DNA of 20,084 nt from the IMG/VR virus record IMGVR_UViG_3300044988_000708, positions 1-20,084 of that record; one strand, written 5' to 3'. Positions 7,180-15,484 of this stretch are shown one piece after another; position 1 is the stretch's first letter; every line of letters starts with the position of its first letter. This DNA is from a virus. Both the position numbers and the translations under genes were made by a program. A model generated the notes under the pieces. It was not told the DNA's origin, did not search any database, and worked only from the letters and a program-made list of their open reading frames with translations.

Positions 7180-8178
7180 TTATTGCCCGCCGGTCAACTC
7201 AGTTATTTCTTTTTCCGTCAGCGTGTAGAATTTGCCGTCCGTGCCGAGGCGCTCGTAGACCTCCTTGCCTCCTTCAGCAGTGCGAATGACCGGCGCCCCA
7301 CGGAAAGTAATAGGCGTTCCGTCTTCGCGCTTCATGCCGAATTGCTTCACCACAATCTGGTTGGGTTCCGGTGGCGGCGGAGCGCCCTTAAACTCTGGCA
7401 CCGGCACGCCCGCCGCTTCCATCTGCTGACGGATTGCTCCAATGCGGTTCTCCGAGCCGCGGCGCATCACGTCAACTTGCGGCGTGTAATCGGCGTTCCA
7501 GTTGGCGCCCAGGGCGTTTGCTGCCATATTAATCGGATTGTATTCTCGCTTCCAATCAATAAACCCAACCGCCTTTTTCCCGGCCTGCATAGCGTCCCTT
7601 GAGCCGGCGCCCGCGCCCATAGTACGCTTGCCGATAGCCGTCGCCAGCCCATCGATGGCCGAAATTGCCGCCTGCCGCTCGGCGCGGCTTGCGCCTGAGT
7701 TCATCACGGTATTGAGATGACTTTGATATTCCATCTCCTGCAGGTAAGCATCCTGCAGACCGAGCTGTTTTGATGCCGCATCCGCCTGCTTGGCGGCCAA
7801 GTCCGCGCGCGCCGCCGGATCGCTGGCGGCAAGCTCACGCTCGCGCTGGGCCTTCATTTGCTCATCCTGCATTGTCGCAGCGCGCTTTCTTTCCGCCTCC
7901 ATGTCGGCCAGCGTTCTTTGCGCAGCCGCCGCAGGCGTTGTCGCCACCTCCCCGAAATTATACTCCTCCCAGCGGTTCTTCTTCGGCTCGGGCCAGCTCG
8001 GGTCGTAGGGTTCGTTTAAGAAGTCAAGCGGCTGCTGCTCTCCGGTCGGCACAATGGCCATGCTTTCAAAATCGCGCCACACCGGCGCGTTGGTAAAGCC
8101 AGTGTCAGAAGCAAACTCTGGCGCGGCCAAAGAATTGCCGATACTAACCTGGCTCGGTGCATTGAGTTGTTCGCTCAT
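7180..8178 (-). CDS. Helical virion protein, probable ejection/internal protein (332 aa)
   Basis: No family is recognised with certainty. The first 80 residues are Pro/Trp-rich (DPSWPEPKKNRW) and probably extended. Residues about 82-160 are strongly helical, rich in Ala, Gln, Arg and Glu, and look like a coiled coil. The C terminus (about 275-332) has a compact beta-like stretch ending TLTEKEITELTGGQ. It sits between a 224-aa helical protein and the 1893-aa giant, the place where podoviruses encode internal virion proteins. The start is 5 bases after the upstream stop, with no good Shine-Dalgarno, so translation is probably coupled. A virion role is inferred from position and composition. Confidence 0.5.
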   Translation of the reverse strand: MSEQLNAPSQVSIGNSLAAPEFASDTGFTNAPVWRDFESMAIVPTGEQQPLDFLNEPYDPSWPEPKKNRWEEYNFGEVATTPAAAAQRTLADMEAERKRAATMQDEQMKAQRERELAASDPAARADLAAKQADAASKQLGLQDAYLQEMEYQSHLNTVMNSGASRAERQAAISAIDGLATAIGKRTMGAGAGSRDAMQAGKKAVGFIDWKREYNPINMAANALGANWNADYTPQVDVMRRGSENRIGAIRQQMEAAGVPVPEFKGAPPPPEPNQIVVKQFGMKREDGTPITFRGAPVIRTAEGGKEVYERLGTDGKFYTLTEKEITELTGGQ

Positions 8179-8183
8179 TGGTT

Positions 8184-8858
8184 TTAGTAGGGATAGGGTC
8201 CGCGGCTTTGGCGCCCGCGCCGAATAAGGTCAGCGTTCATTGCGTCCCACTGCGCAGGAGTCATCCGTTGTGCGCCGGGAATTGGCGTTGCGGACGGCGC
8301 GACCTTAGGAGCGCCTGCGTTGGGAGGCAGCGGAGCATTTTCGTCAGGAGGTGTTGCGCCGTCCATAGTAACCGGCGGCTCAATGGGTTTCATGCCGCTG
8401 CGGTCAATGTTTCCGCTACCACCGCCTCCAGTAAATGTTTTGTTGCCCGCCGCAATGTCAGCCGCATTGTCCAGTCCAACATTCACAAACGGCTGGTTCT
8501 GCTGAATGCCCATCCGGCCGCTTGCCAGCGTCGAATTGATCCAAGCCGGGATGATCGGCATAAGCGTGTCGCTCAGATTAGCGTAATCGAAGTCGCTCTT
8601 AACGTCACCAAAGGCAGCTTTCAATTTGTCGGTCGTCATACCGAGCGCTGGACCCATGACCTCAAGCGTCTTTTTGAACGAGCGGCCCTTCGCTTTGCGC
8701 TCCTCAACGGCGCCATACATTTGGCCAACGCTGGCCAGCGCCCCGCCAATATCCTGCCCAAGCTGGCCCATCATCTGCGCGTTAGTTTGAGCCGCCTGCA
8801 TCTGTCCCGCTCCGAGGATCTCTCCCGAGCGGTCTGGTGTTGGATTATAAGCAAACAT
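8184..8858 (-). CDS. Small virion protein, probable internal/ejection protein (224 aa)
   Basis: Not matched to a named family. Residues about 15-55 are Ala/Gln/Gly-rich and helical (AGQMQAAQTNAQMMGQLG), a composition common in podovirus internal virion proteins. Residues 125-205 are a Gly-, Pro- and Ala-rich linker that is probably disordered, followed by a short Arg-rich tail. The start is one of only two - strand operon starts with a consensus Shine-Dalgarno (AAGGAG, 8873-8868, 9 bases from the ATG). That suggests high or independent translation. The role is inferred from its neighbours. Confidence 0.5.
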   Translation of the reverse strand: MFAYNPTPDRSGEILGAGQMQAAQTNAQMMGQLGQDIGGALASVGQMYGAVEERKAKGRSFKKTLEVMGPALGMTTDKLKAAFGDVKSDFDYANLSDTLMPIIPAWINSTLASGRMGIQQNQPFVNVGLDNAADIAAGNKTFTGGGGSGNIDRSGMKPIEPPVTMDGATPPDENAPLPPNAGAPKVAPSATPIPGAQRMTPAQWDAMNADLIRRGRQSRGPYPY

Positions 8859-8878
8859 AGTTTTGATCTCCTTCTTAA

Positions 8879-9997
8879 TTAAGCCGCCTTGGCGGTCATC
8901 AGTTCTTCAGCGAGGGCAGCGCCAATGACAGCCGGCTTGATGGCCAGCCGTTTCTTGCCCTTGTAATCGACTTCAGTTACCGCCTCTGGCAGCACCTTCT
9001 GCACGTCTTGAGCCATGAAGCCCTTGTGCTTTTTGTCCTCGCCCTTGTATTTGTATTCGTAGGCGGTGAGGCCAAGCACGCTGCCAGCCTTGCCGAGCGG
9101 CTTGATGTCTTTCTTCTCGCGCTTGTCAGAGAGGGCAAAGCCCGCGCCGCCGAGCAGACCGCCGCCGATGCTCCCGATCATGCCCATGGTCGCCGCGTTG
9201 TTCATCGCCCCAGCATTCATCTGCGCGCCGCGCATCGCCGCCCAGTTGTTCATCGCCGAGTTGGCGCGGGAATCGATGGCATTCATATTGAAGCTCGCCA
9301 CATCCCCCGCCATGCCGGTCGCATTGCCAAACGCACTAGTCATCTGCTGCATCTGGTTGCCCAGAGTGCCGCCGCTGTAGTTGAGCGCGGGTCCAAGCGC
9401 GCGAGCATACGGGTCGGCATGAATAAGGTTTCCGGCTCCGGCGAAGTTGAGGTTGGCGATAGCCTGTCGGCGGGCGCCCACGTTTTGCGTCAGCATGTTA
9501 TTGGCCGCTGAGGCGAAGTTGCGCCGCTCGGCTTCGCGCTGGTCCGCCATGCTCTGGCGCCCCAGAACTTCGGCCGCTGCGCTGCCCAGCGAGGTGCCAA
9601 GCCCGCGCGCTGCAAAGGCGCCACGGGCCGCCTGCTGCGACATGCGTTCATCTTCTGCCGACAGCGACCGGCCCAAGGCCAAGTCGCGCTCGGCGTCGTC
9701 GTAGAGGCGGCGCTCAATGCTGGTCGGGTCGCGGTCCTCCGGTGCATACAGCGACATGCCATCGCGGATGGCGCGCAGTGCGTCAGTCGTCTCCGGTGTG
9801 CGCAGGTTGGCGGCGATCTTGTCCGCCGTGCCGAGGCTTAGGGCTTCCAGCTTCGGGTAGTTGCGGATCATCGCGCGATACTGCGCATTGACCTGCTCTG
9901 TTGCGGCCTGCGAAGCCGAGCGCATCAGCGCTTCATAGTTGATCGGCTCGGCGTATTGCACGTCCGGCCTTGTCATTCCTCCTCCAGATGAACCCAT
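8879..9997 (-). CDS. Virion protein with C-terminal S74 intramolecular chaperone domain
   Basis: The first 250 residues are Ala/Met/Asn/Gln-rich and helical, followed by a Gly-rich hydrophobic segment (MGMIGSIGGGLLGGAGF, 271-287). This fits a gp14-like ejection protein that enters the membrane. From residue 290 a Peptidase_S74-type chaperone domain begins: SDKREKKDI gives the expected Ser290 and Lys295 cleavage pair, with GFMAQDV at 326-332. In known members this domain helps trimerise spikes or fibres and then cuts itself off before the serine. The start has a consensus AAGGAG (10011-10006). An in-frame ATG at 9976 also has a GGAGG just upstream, so two starts are possible. The S74 domain call is confident; the ejection role is inferred. 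Confidence 0.75.
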   Translation of the reverse strand: MGSSGGGMTRPDVQYAEPINYEALMRSASQAATEQVNAQYRAMIRNYPKLEALSLGTADKIAANLRTPETTDALRAIRDGMSLYAPEDRDPTSIERRLYDDAERDLALGRSLSAEDERMSQQAARGAFAARGLGTSLGSAAAEVLGRQSMADQREAERRNFASAANNMLTQNVGARRQAIANLNFAGAGNLIHADPYARALGPALNYSGGTLGNQMQQMTSAFGNATGMAGDVASFNMNAIDSRANSAMNNWAAMRGAQMNAGAMNNAATMGMIGSIGGGLLGGAGFALSDKREKKDIKPLGKAGSVLGLTAYEYKYKGEDKKHKGFMAQDVQKVLPEAVTEVDYKGKKRLAIKPAVIGAALAEELMTAKAA

Positions 9998-10001
9998 AGT
10001 A

Positions 10002-10337
10002 TTATCTCCTTGTTCTTTTGCTTAATTGTTCCCAGCGAAATGCTCTGAGGCGTGACTCGCCGCGCCGGCTCCACAGCACCCATGGCTGCGGGTGAGGCGC
10101 AACGCGCATGAACCGGCCAAAGGCGTCGGCGTTGCCCGCAGCCAGCTCGACCAGCCAAGCGTTCGGTTCGCCCTCATCGACAGCCTCCCCGTTCCAATGC
10201 ACCTCCCGCGCCAGCATAAAGGCGTCCGGTGTCGAATACACCACGCCCGCCGACAGGTGCCAGCCGAGCAGCTCCTCGAACGCCTCGGTGCTGTTGTGGT
10301 CTTCGTGCCATTCTTTTGCCTTTTGCCATGGCGTCAT
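10002..10337 (-). CDS. Small phage protein of unknown function (111 aa)
   Basis: The function is not recognised. The protein is Trp-rich and compact (EWHEDH, YSTPDAFMLAREVHW, PWVLWSRRGESRLRAFRW), with no signal peptide or membrane segment. Its start overlaps the stop of the upstream fibre gene as ATGA, so it is probably translated together with that gene. It lies between a tail fibre and the ejection-type proteins. It could be a fibre assembly factor or a minor virion protein; a small acyltransferase-like protein occurs in a similar place in T7-like phages, but no acetyl-CoA motif is visible. Confidence 0.6.
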   Translation of the reverse strand: MTPWQKAKEWHEDHNSTEAFEELLGWHLSAGVVYSTPDAFMLAREVHWNGEAVDEGEPNAWLVELAAGNADAFGRFMRVAPHPQPWVLWSRRGESRLRAFRWEQLSKRTRR

Positions 10338-10996
10338 CGGATGACCATGAAGCTGGCTTCTGCCGGATTCACCGCGCTGCCAGCCGTATTAAGAAACTCA
10401 ATACGAAACGTCGTTGTTGTTTCGGTAAATGTCGTAATGCGCGCATCGCCGCTCATGCCCGTCGCCAAGACTGCATAGTTTGCATCCGGAAGTGCTGTCG
10501 CCATAACGACCTCGTATTCGCCGCTGCTGATCCGCGTCACGCTGGTGACGTTGCCGCTGGCATTGACCACGCAAGCGCCGTTGCTGCCTCGGCCCGCAAA
10601 CTTTGCCCATGCCCGCACGCCGAAGACCGGCGCCGCACCTGTCTGCGCACCTGATAGCTTTGCCGCCGTCACCGCCGCATCGGCGATGCCCGCCGTGGCC
10701 ACCGTGCCGAAGCCCACCGCCGTGCCGCTGCGGCGCAGCACCTCGCCGTCATTGGCCGCCGCGATGTCGGCCGGTGCTCCGCTGGTGTTGGCGGTGCGGC
10801 CAACCACCGAGAGGGCTGCCGAGTGGCGCAGCTTGGCGTTGGTCACGCCGGTCGTGGTTGAAGAGGCGTCGGCGATCTTGGCCGTGGTGACCTCGCTGTC
10901 GGCGACCACCACGGTCGGCGTGGCAGCCGAGTTCATCTTGGCGGGCGTTACAACTTCCCCGCTCGTCCAGTTATATCCTGCTGTTACATTTGCCAT
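10334..10996 (-). CDS. Short tail fibre protein (220 aa)
   Basis: The N-terminal half is a fibre-shaft type sequence with repeated VTTAKIAD, VTNAKL and VTAAKL units (about 36-114) and SVVGRTANTSGAPADI (63-78), patterns common in phage tail fibres. From about residue 128 it has a typical fibre C-terminal domain: AWAKFAGRG, then ASGNVTSVTR, SGEYEVVMATALPDANYAV. This is a receptor-binding or fibre-tip domain found across many tailed phages. It follows the nozzle-like gene by 2 bases and overlaps the next gene. No Shine-Dalgarno is seen (AGCATAATT precedes the ATG). Confidence 0.78.
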   Translation of the reverse strand: MANVTAGYNWTSGEVVTPAKMNSAATPTVVVADSEVTTAKIADASSTTTGVTNAKLRHSAALSVVGRTANTSGAPADIAAANDGEVLRRSGTAVGFGTVATAGIADAAVTAAKLSGAQTGAAPVFGVRAWAKFAGRGSNGACVVNASGNVTSVTRISSGEYEVVMATALPDANYAVLATGMSGDARITTFTETTTTFRIEFLNTAGSAVNPAEASFMVIR

Positions 10997-10998
10997 AA

Positions 10999-12996
10999 TT
11001 ATGCTGCGTTTCTTGTCTCGGTCTGCGGCAAGCCATGAACGGTTGCCTCAATGGAGACGTTGCGGATTTCCGGCCGGTTGGCCGTGGTTAGAAATTCTAG
11101 TTCGGCGTAGTGTGCCTTTTGTCGGATGGGCTGTTTGAGCGTGTAGTCTTCGGCGAGACCGGACGTGTTGGTCTGTCCTGGCACCAGCGTGATCTCGCTG
11201 TCGGGATTGACCATGTAGGCTTTCACGCTGATCGAGCCGGTATCCGGCAGCACCACATCGGCGAGGCTGCGGACGAAGCGCTTGGTGTGCATAGAGCCGA
11301 AGCCATAGCGGCGCGTGCGGATCTTGCCTTGCACCGGCGCCTCAAAGCCCGCGCCCACCGTGCTGCTGAGAGGGTCGTCGCCAGCCTCTTGCTCCTCAAG
11401 CAGCAGGAGGCGGCCGGCGCGGTTGACTGCGTAGATTCGGCGTCGGGCCTCGTAGGCGCTCACGATGAGACTGTCCAGCGAGGCGCCGTAAATGTCCTTC
11501 GTCTCCCACTGCTGGTTGAGCGCCGAGTAAATAAAGAGCGTGTTGTTGCCTTCCGCCTCTTGGCCTTCGGCCAGCGCACCATCGATGGGCACCGAGAGGT
11601 AATAGCGGTTGTCGAAGTAAAGACCGACAGCGTCCTCTGCCAGCTCGTAGTTGAGGCTGTCGAGCTGGTCGCTGATCGGGTCCGAGAGCGGCAGCGTGTT
11701 GCCTTGCAGCTTCAAGTCGAGCTGCGTGTCGAGGCGGTGGACGCCATTGTCGGCGAGGAAGTAGACGAAGTTGCCCGCTGTCTGGATGGTGCGGCGGCCA
11801 ACGCAGCCGACCTCTTGCGTCAGCAGAGTCAACTGCGTGACAGGTGTGTCGATAGCGAAGGAGGTGCCATCGGTGCTTGGGGTCTGGTTGATCTCGGCCA
11901 GCCAGATCGAGTGCCGCATGAAGATCAGCACCGCACCCTCACGCCACGGATGGATGGCGACGATGTAATCGTTAGATCCTTGGTTGGCGCGGAAAGACTG
12001 CCAAAAAGGGTCATAGGTGTTGGCGTCCAGATAGTCCGACACGGCCACCGTGTCGCGTCCGTCCGGTATCCACATGCGGTTTTGAATGTAGGCGCCAAAG
12101 CCAACGCTGCGCATCGTGCGGTAGGTCGGGCCGAGACCGGCGGGAATGCCGCCAATTGTTTTGACAAAACCGCTAGAGACGCCATCCCAGAACAAAGGCG
12201 CTTTGACCCGTCGCACCGTGCGGCCGGTGAAGGAGGTGTCGCTTGGCGTTCCGCTAGGCACCGTCACGGTGAAGCTGTTGGTTGAGGCCGAGGCGATTTC
12301 GTATTCCACGCCATCAAAGGCAGGCACTGTGCTGCCAGACAGCCGCACGCGCATGCCCATCAGCAGGCCGTGGGCTGGGCTGGTTACGGTTGCTGTGGTG
12401 CCAGAAACTGTGATGTTTGCCGTGACCGGCTTCTCCTCGTAGCCCTGCTCGCCGATCCATGCTTCGCGCAGCAGGTAAAGTCGGTCCAGCGCTTGGAGCA
12501 GGCTTACGGTGTCCGTCTCGCTGATCGTCTCGCCAGACGGGTAGGTGAGCGTGGCGGGGAAGTTGGCCGACTGGATCGGGTTGCCGAGATGGTCGGTTAT
12601 GATGTTGCCCGCACTGTCCCGCAGGTAGGCTGCGTAGGGATCTTGGTAGACATACGCCTCGCTGGCGCCCGCCAACACAATCGCCTCACCGCCATTGTCC
12701 GGCGAAGGCGAGCGATACGAGGCACCGGCAAAGATACCGCCCTCGTAGCTGTCGCGCACCACCGGCTCGTTGGGGGCGGGCGACAGCGTGAATGGCACAG
12801 TCAGCGGGGTGTTGGCCGGCAGAATGCCGTCCGCCATCCGCTTGAAACCCTTCCGCGTCTTGGCCGCGCCGCGATCCAAGCGCATGTTCTCCGAAAGCTG
12901 CAACACGCCCGCCGGCAACGCCACCGGATTCAACCGGCTGGCAAAGCCGATGAATCCTGCGTCTCCGTCGCGGACTGTTTGGTTTTCGAGTGGCAT
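10999..12996 (-). CDS. Tail nozzle/hub protein, T7 gp12 or P22 gp10 type (665 aa)
   Basis: This is probably the beta-propeller protein at the tip of the short tail, which closes the DNA channel. Supporting sequence includes an N-terminal region with NMRLDRGAAKTRKGFKR (start of a propeller), YIQNRMWIPDGRDTVAVSDYL, DPFWQSFR, DYIVAIHPWREGAVLIFMRHSI and GCVGRRTIQTAGNFVYFLAD followed by NGVHRLD. The last three are typical blade motifs of podovirus tail nozzle or stabilisation proteins. A small Ig-like insertion (about 190-270, TVSGTTATVTSPAH) is likely. Length is close to T7 gp12 (about 790) and P22 gp10 (about 470). Its position between spike and fibre genes supports a tail role. Similarity is judged by eye. 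Confidence 0.7.
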   Translation of the reverse strand: MPLENQTVRDGDAGFIGFASRLNPVALPAGVLQLSENMRLDRGAAKTRKGFKRMADGILPANTPLTVPFTLSPAPNEPVVRDSYEGGIFAGASYRSPSPDNGGEAIVLAGASEAYVYQDPYAAYLRDSAGNIITDHLGNPIQSANFPATLTYPSGETISETDTVSLLQALDRLYLLREAWIGEQGYEEKPVTANITVSGTTATVTSPAHGLLMGMRVRLSGSTVPAFDGVEYEIASASTNSFTVTVPSGTPSDTSFTGRTVRRVKAPLFWDGVSSGFVKTIGGIPAGLGPTYRTMRSVGFGAYIQNRMWIPDGRDTVAVSDYLDANTYDPFWQSFRANQGSNDYIVAIHPWREGAVLIFMRHSIWLAEINQTPSTDGTSFAIDTPVTQLTLLTQEVGCVGRRTIQTAGNFVYFLADNGVHRLDTQLDLKLQGNTLPLSDPISDQLDSLNYELAEDAVGLYFDNRYYLSVPIDGALAEGQEAEGNNTLFIYSALNQQWETKDIYGASLDSLIVSAYEARRRIYAVNRAGRLLLLEEQEAGDDPLSSTVGAGFEAPVQGKIRTRRYGFGSMHTKRFVRSLADVVLPDTGSISVKAYMVNPDSEITLVPGQTNTSGLAEDYTLKQPIRQKAHYAELEFLTTANRPEIRNVSIEATVHGLPQTETRNAA

Positions 12997-12999
12997 GGG

Positions 13000-14907
13000 T
13001 TAGACGCGGTAGGCGCCGGTCACTATAATGTTAGTTGCATTTTCAAAATCCGCCTCCGTCATGTTTGTGCGCGAGCCTCCAGACTGTTTATAGAGGCGGA
13101 TCTCGTTATAGTCAGAAGAGTTTACGCCAGCGTCTATGTTGGCATCGCCGAGTCCTGACGCCATTGTTTGCACGCTGACAGAATATGTGAATGGATATGC
13201 GTTGCTCTGAGTAAATGGCAATCCACTTATTGTTGCCGCTCCTGTTGCCGATCCTTTGTTTGACAGCAAAAAGTAACAGTCAAAATAAACGCGGTTGCCA
13301 ATGCGTGTGTATGATGCGGTGCGCGCCGTATATGTTATACCAGTCGCGGCGCCATCAAATTCCAAAGACGGAGTCCATGTTCCTTCTTGATACCAATCAA
13401 GCGTGTTGGTGTTAGAATTTATCGAATTGCCGAAACGCCCCCCCATAACAGTGTTCAAAGAATTATTAGAAGCGTTGCCAGAAACGACCAAACTTGTAAC
13501 CGAGGCTCCGCCATCAACGAAGTCCAATATGTTCGCATGATTGCTGGTAAACGTGTTTCCTGTAATAGAAATTGCCGTTGCCGAGCAAGATGCGCCCAAT
13601 AGAACAATGTATGTGTTGGCCTTGTATGAAATTGGATTTCCACTACTGTCGTTGGTCGGAAAGTAAAACACATTTCCGCTGATAACAGCAGAACTTGCAT
13701 CAACAAGTCTGATGCATGATCTGTCGGCAACTTCTTGAATGCAGTCGCGGAACGTGCATCCGACCACGCGCAGGTCAACGTCGTTTGACGCGCAAGAAAT
13801 ACCGTCCTCAAAGCAGTAACGGAAGCGGCATCCTACAATTCCAATTTCTGTTGCAGCTTCTTCGTCGATATACATGGCATTGTCCATCTGCCCGAAGGTG
13901 CAATCCGTAAAGTTGTGGATGGCGTTCCGAGTAGCCGTGGGAGAGTTTTCGCGGATGTGAACGCCAAGCGGCGTTGGAGAATCTGCCGCCGTTACTATAC
14001 CATCGGCGTTTTGGTCGGTGGCGTTGTTGTATGCCAGCGCCCCATCGAAATAGCATTGGTCAAACCAACAGTCATAAGTGTGATCTCCAGCGCCAACGAT
14101 ATTTACCATTTCGGACGTCGCTCCAGAAATGTAGCAGTTGGAAAAAGCTGCGTAGTCATTTCCGCTTACAGTTACTGCTCGACCGGACGTAAAGGTTGCT
14201 CCAATCATACAGTTGTCGTAGACAATCGTAAATCCAGTGATGCCGCCGCTGGTCGTCGAGTTTCTTATTGTGACCACAGACGCAGAGCCAATAGGGGTAT
14301 TAGAAACAAAGTTGCGTGCGTTGAGCGATAAGTTGGAAAAATAGCAATTACGGCAACCTGATGTAATAATTGCGGATGGAAACCCGCTCACATAACAGTT
14401 GGTCATCGAGCAGCTAAGGCCGCGATCAAACTCAATGCAGATGCTGTTCTGTGTTGTGGCTGAGAGTTTATTGAAACCAAGGTTGGCGACCACAACTCCA
14501 GATATGTCTGGATGACTTGCGTTTCCGCTCTCTGACTGAATTAGCACGGCCGGCTGGTCAGTGTTGGCAAAATACCAAAGCTGGCACGCATTGCGGGCAT
14601 CGCCTATGAGACAAGTGTTGTTGCGCTTAATACGAAGTTGCTGGCTAAATTTGTAAATTCCGCTTGGGAAATAAATGGCTTTTCCAGCGTTTGCATCGAT
14701 AGCGGCTTGTATCGCCGCCGTGTCATCCGCCACACCATCGCCCACTGCGCCAAAGTCTTTGACATTGACCGTCCCGTTGATCGTGTTCAGCCCCTTGGCC
14801 AGCTCAGCGCCGGTGGCTCGCTTGGTGATGCCACCCTGCTGGATGATAAGTTCGTCAGCGGCGTTGACGGTTGTGGCGTCGGTGAGTTGTGGAATTGTTC
14901 TTGGCAT
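13000..14907 (-). CDS. Tailspike with right-handed beta-helix (pectate lyase-like) domain (635 aa)
   Basis: The first ~40 residues (TDATTVNAADELIIQQGGITK) are a short virion-attachment segment of the type found at the start of phage spikes and fibres. Residues 49-66 (VKDFGAVGDGVADDTAAI) are the hallmark opening of the pectate-lyase superfamily beta-helix, which then runs to about residue 480 with many Asn/Cys/Gly-rich coils. From residue 504 (DWYQEGTWTPSLEF) there is a C-terminal domain shared by many phage spikes, including YTRIGNRVYFD and ISGLPF. It probably binds and cuts a surface polysaccharide; the substrate cannot be told. DNA coding for residues after about 70 is visibly more AT-rich than the neighbours, suggesting that the receptor-binding part was exchanged. 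Confidence 0.88.
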   Translation of the reverse strand: MPRTIPQLTDATTVNAADELIIQQGGITKRATGAELAKGLNTINGTVNVKDFGAVGDGVADDTAAIQAAIDANAGKAIYFPSGIYKFSQQLRIKRNNTCLIGDARNACQLWYFANTDQPAVLIQSESGNASHPDISGVVVANLGFNKLSATTQNSICIEFDRGLSCSMTNCYVSGFPSAIITSGCRNCYFSNLSLNARNFVSNTPIGSASVVTIRNSTTSGGITGFTIVYDNCMIGATFTSGRAVTVSGNDYAAFSNCYISGATSEMVNIVGAGDHTYDCWFDQCYFDGALAYNNATDQNADGIVTAADSPTPLGVHIRENSPTATRNAIHNFTDCTFGQMDNAMYIDEEAATEIGIVGCRFRYCFEDGISCASNDVDLRVVGCTFRDCIQEVADRSCIRLVDASSAVISGNVFYFPTNDSSGNPISYKANTYIVLLGASCSATAISITGNTFTSNHANILDFVDGGASVTSLVVSGNASNNSLNTVMGGRFGNSINSNTNTLDWYQEGTWTPSLEFDGAATGITYTARTASYTRIGNRVYFDCYFLLSNKGSATGAATISGLPFTQSNAYPFTYSVSVQTMASGLGDANIDAGVNSSDYNEIRLYKQSGGSRTNMTEADFENATNIIVTGAYRV

Positions 14908-14911
14908 AATG

Positions 14912-15484
14912 TTAGGCGGTATCTTTTCTGGGTTGGGTCAAGACGTAGCTGACGGTTTTGGCGTTGTTGCGTTTCATTTCGGCTTCAACCAAAGCGATGA
15001 AGGCGTTCCATTGGGTGCCCGGCGGGACAACAGTGCAGCCTTCGCTGCCTGGCCCTCTGGTGGCGGGGCCACCGCGATGCACGTTGATGCCAAACCAGCC
15101 GGTCTCTTCCTTGTCGTCGCGGAGGACGGTGACCGGAGCTGCTTGGACCAAGGCGCGGTAAGGGTTGCCGCGCCGAATGCCATGCAGTCCGAGTTTGTAT
15201 TTCCAGACTCCGGGCTTGAGGACGGCATAGGGCTTGTTGATCTTGGGATTCTTTCCGTAGCGGTCGGGATCGACCGAGGCATTGAACGTGGCGTGCACGT
15301 CGCCGCCGCTGCTGATGAGGATGAGGGCGTCGTCGTAGATGCCGCGCGAGTTGCCGGGCTTCTTGTCGAGCTTGCTGTAGTAGCCGCGCACGCCGACCAG
15401 CACGACAGGATCGCTGACCTTGTGCTGCTTGAGCAGCGCAGCGGTCGCTTCCTTCTTTTGCTTGGGGCGGGCGCTCGGGATCAT
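14912..15484 (-). CDS. L,D-transpeptidase-like peptidoglycan enzyme, candidate endolysin (190 aa)
   Basis: The key motif is NVHRGG at 134-139 followed by SEGCT at 147-151, giving His136, Ser147, Gly149 and Cys150. This is the His...S-x-G-C arrangement of YkuD-type L,D-transpeptidase cysteine enzymes. GIYDDALILISSGG (48-61) and WKYKLGLHG (94-102) precede it. No signal peptide is seen, so release would need a holin. The gene ends a run of small membrane proteins and overlaps the upstream one as ATGA, the usual place for an endolysin. No other muralytic gene is visible in the window. The fold call is from the motif; the role as lysin rather than virion enzyme is inferred. Confidence 0.68.
   Translation of the reverse strand: MIPSARPKQKKEATAALLKQHKVSDPVVLVGVRGYYSKLDKKPGNSRGIYDDALILISSGGDVHATFNASVDPDRYGKNPKINKPYAVLKPGVWKYKLGLHGIRRGNPYRALVQAAPVTVLRDDKEETGWFGINVHRGGPATRGPGSEGCTVVPPGTQWNAFIALVEAEMKRNNAKTVSYVLTQPRKDTA

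Noticed and set aside
8879-8905. Hairpin-like CCGCCAAGGCGG near the end of the S74 gene as a terminator
   Set aside because: The stem is only 4-5 bp with a tiny loop, it lies within the coding end, and it has no T-tract.
11110-12285. 391-codon + strand open frame opposite the nozzle gene
   Set aside because: Arg/Val/Ala-rich composition without motifs; the opposite strand encodes a recognisable tail protein over the full length.
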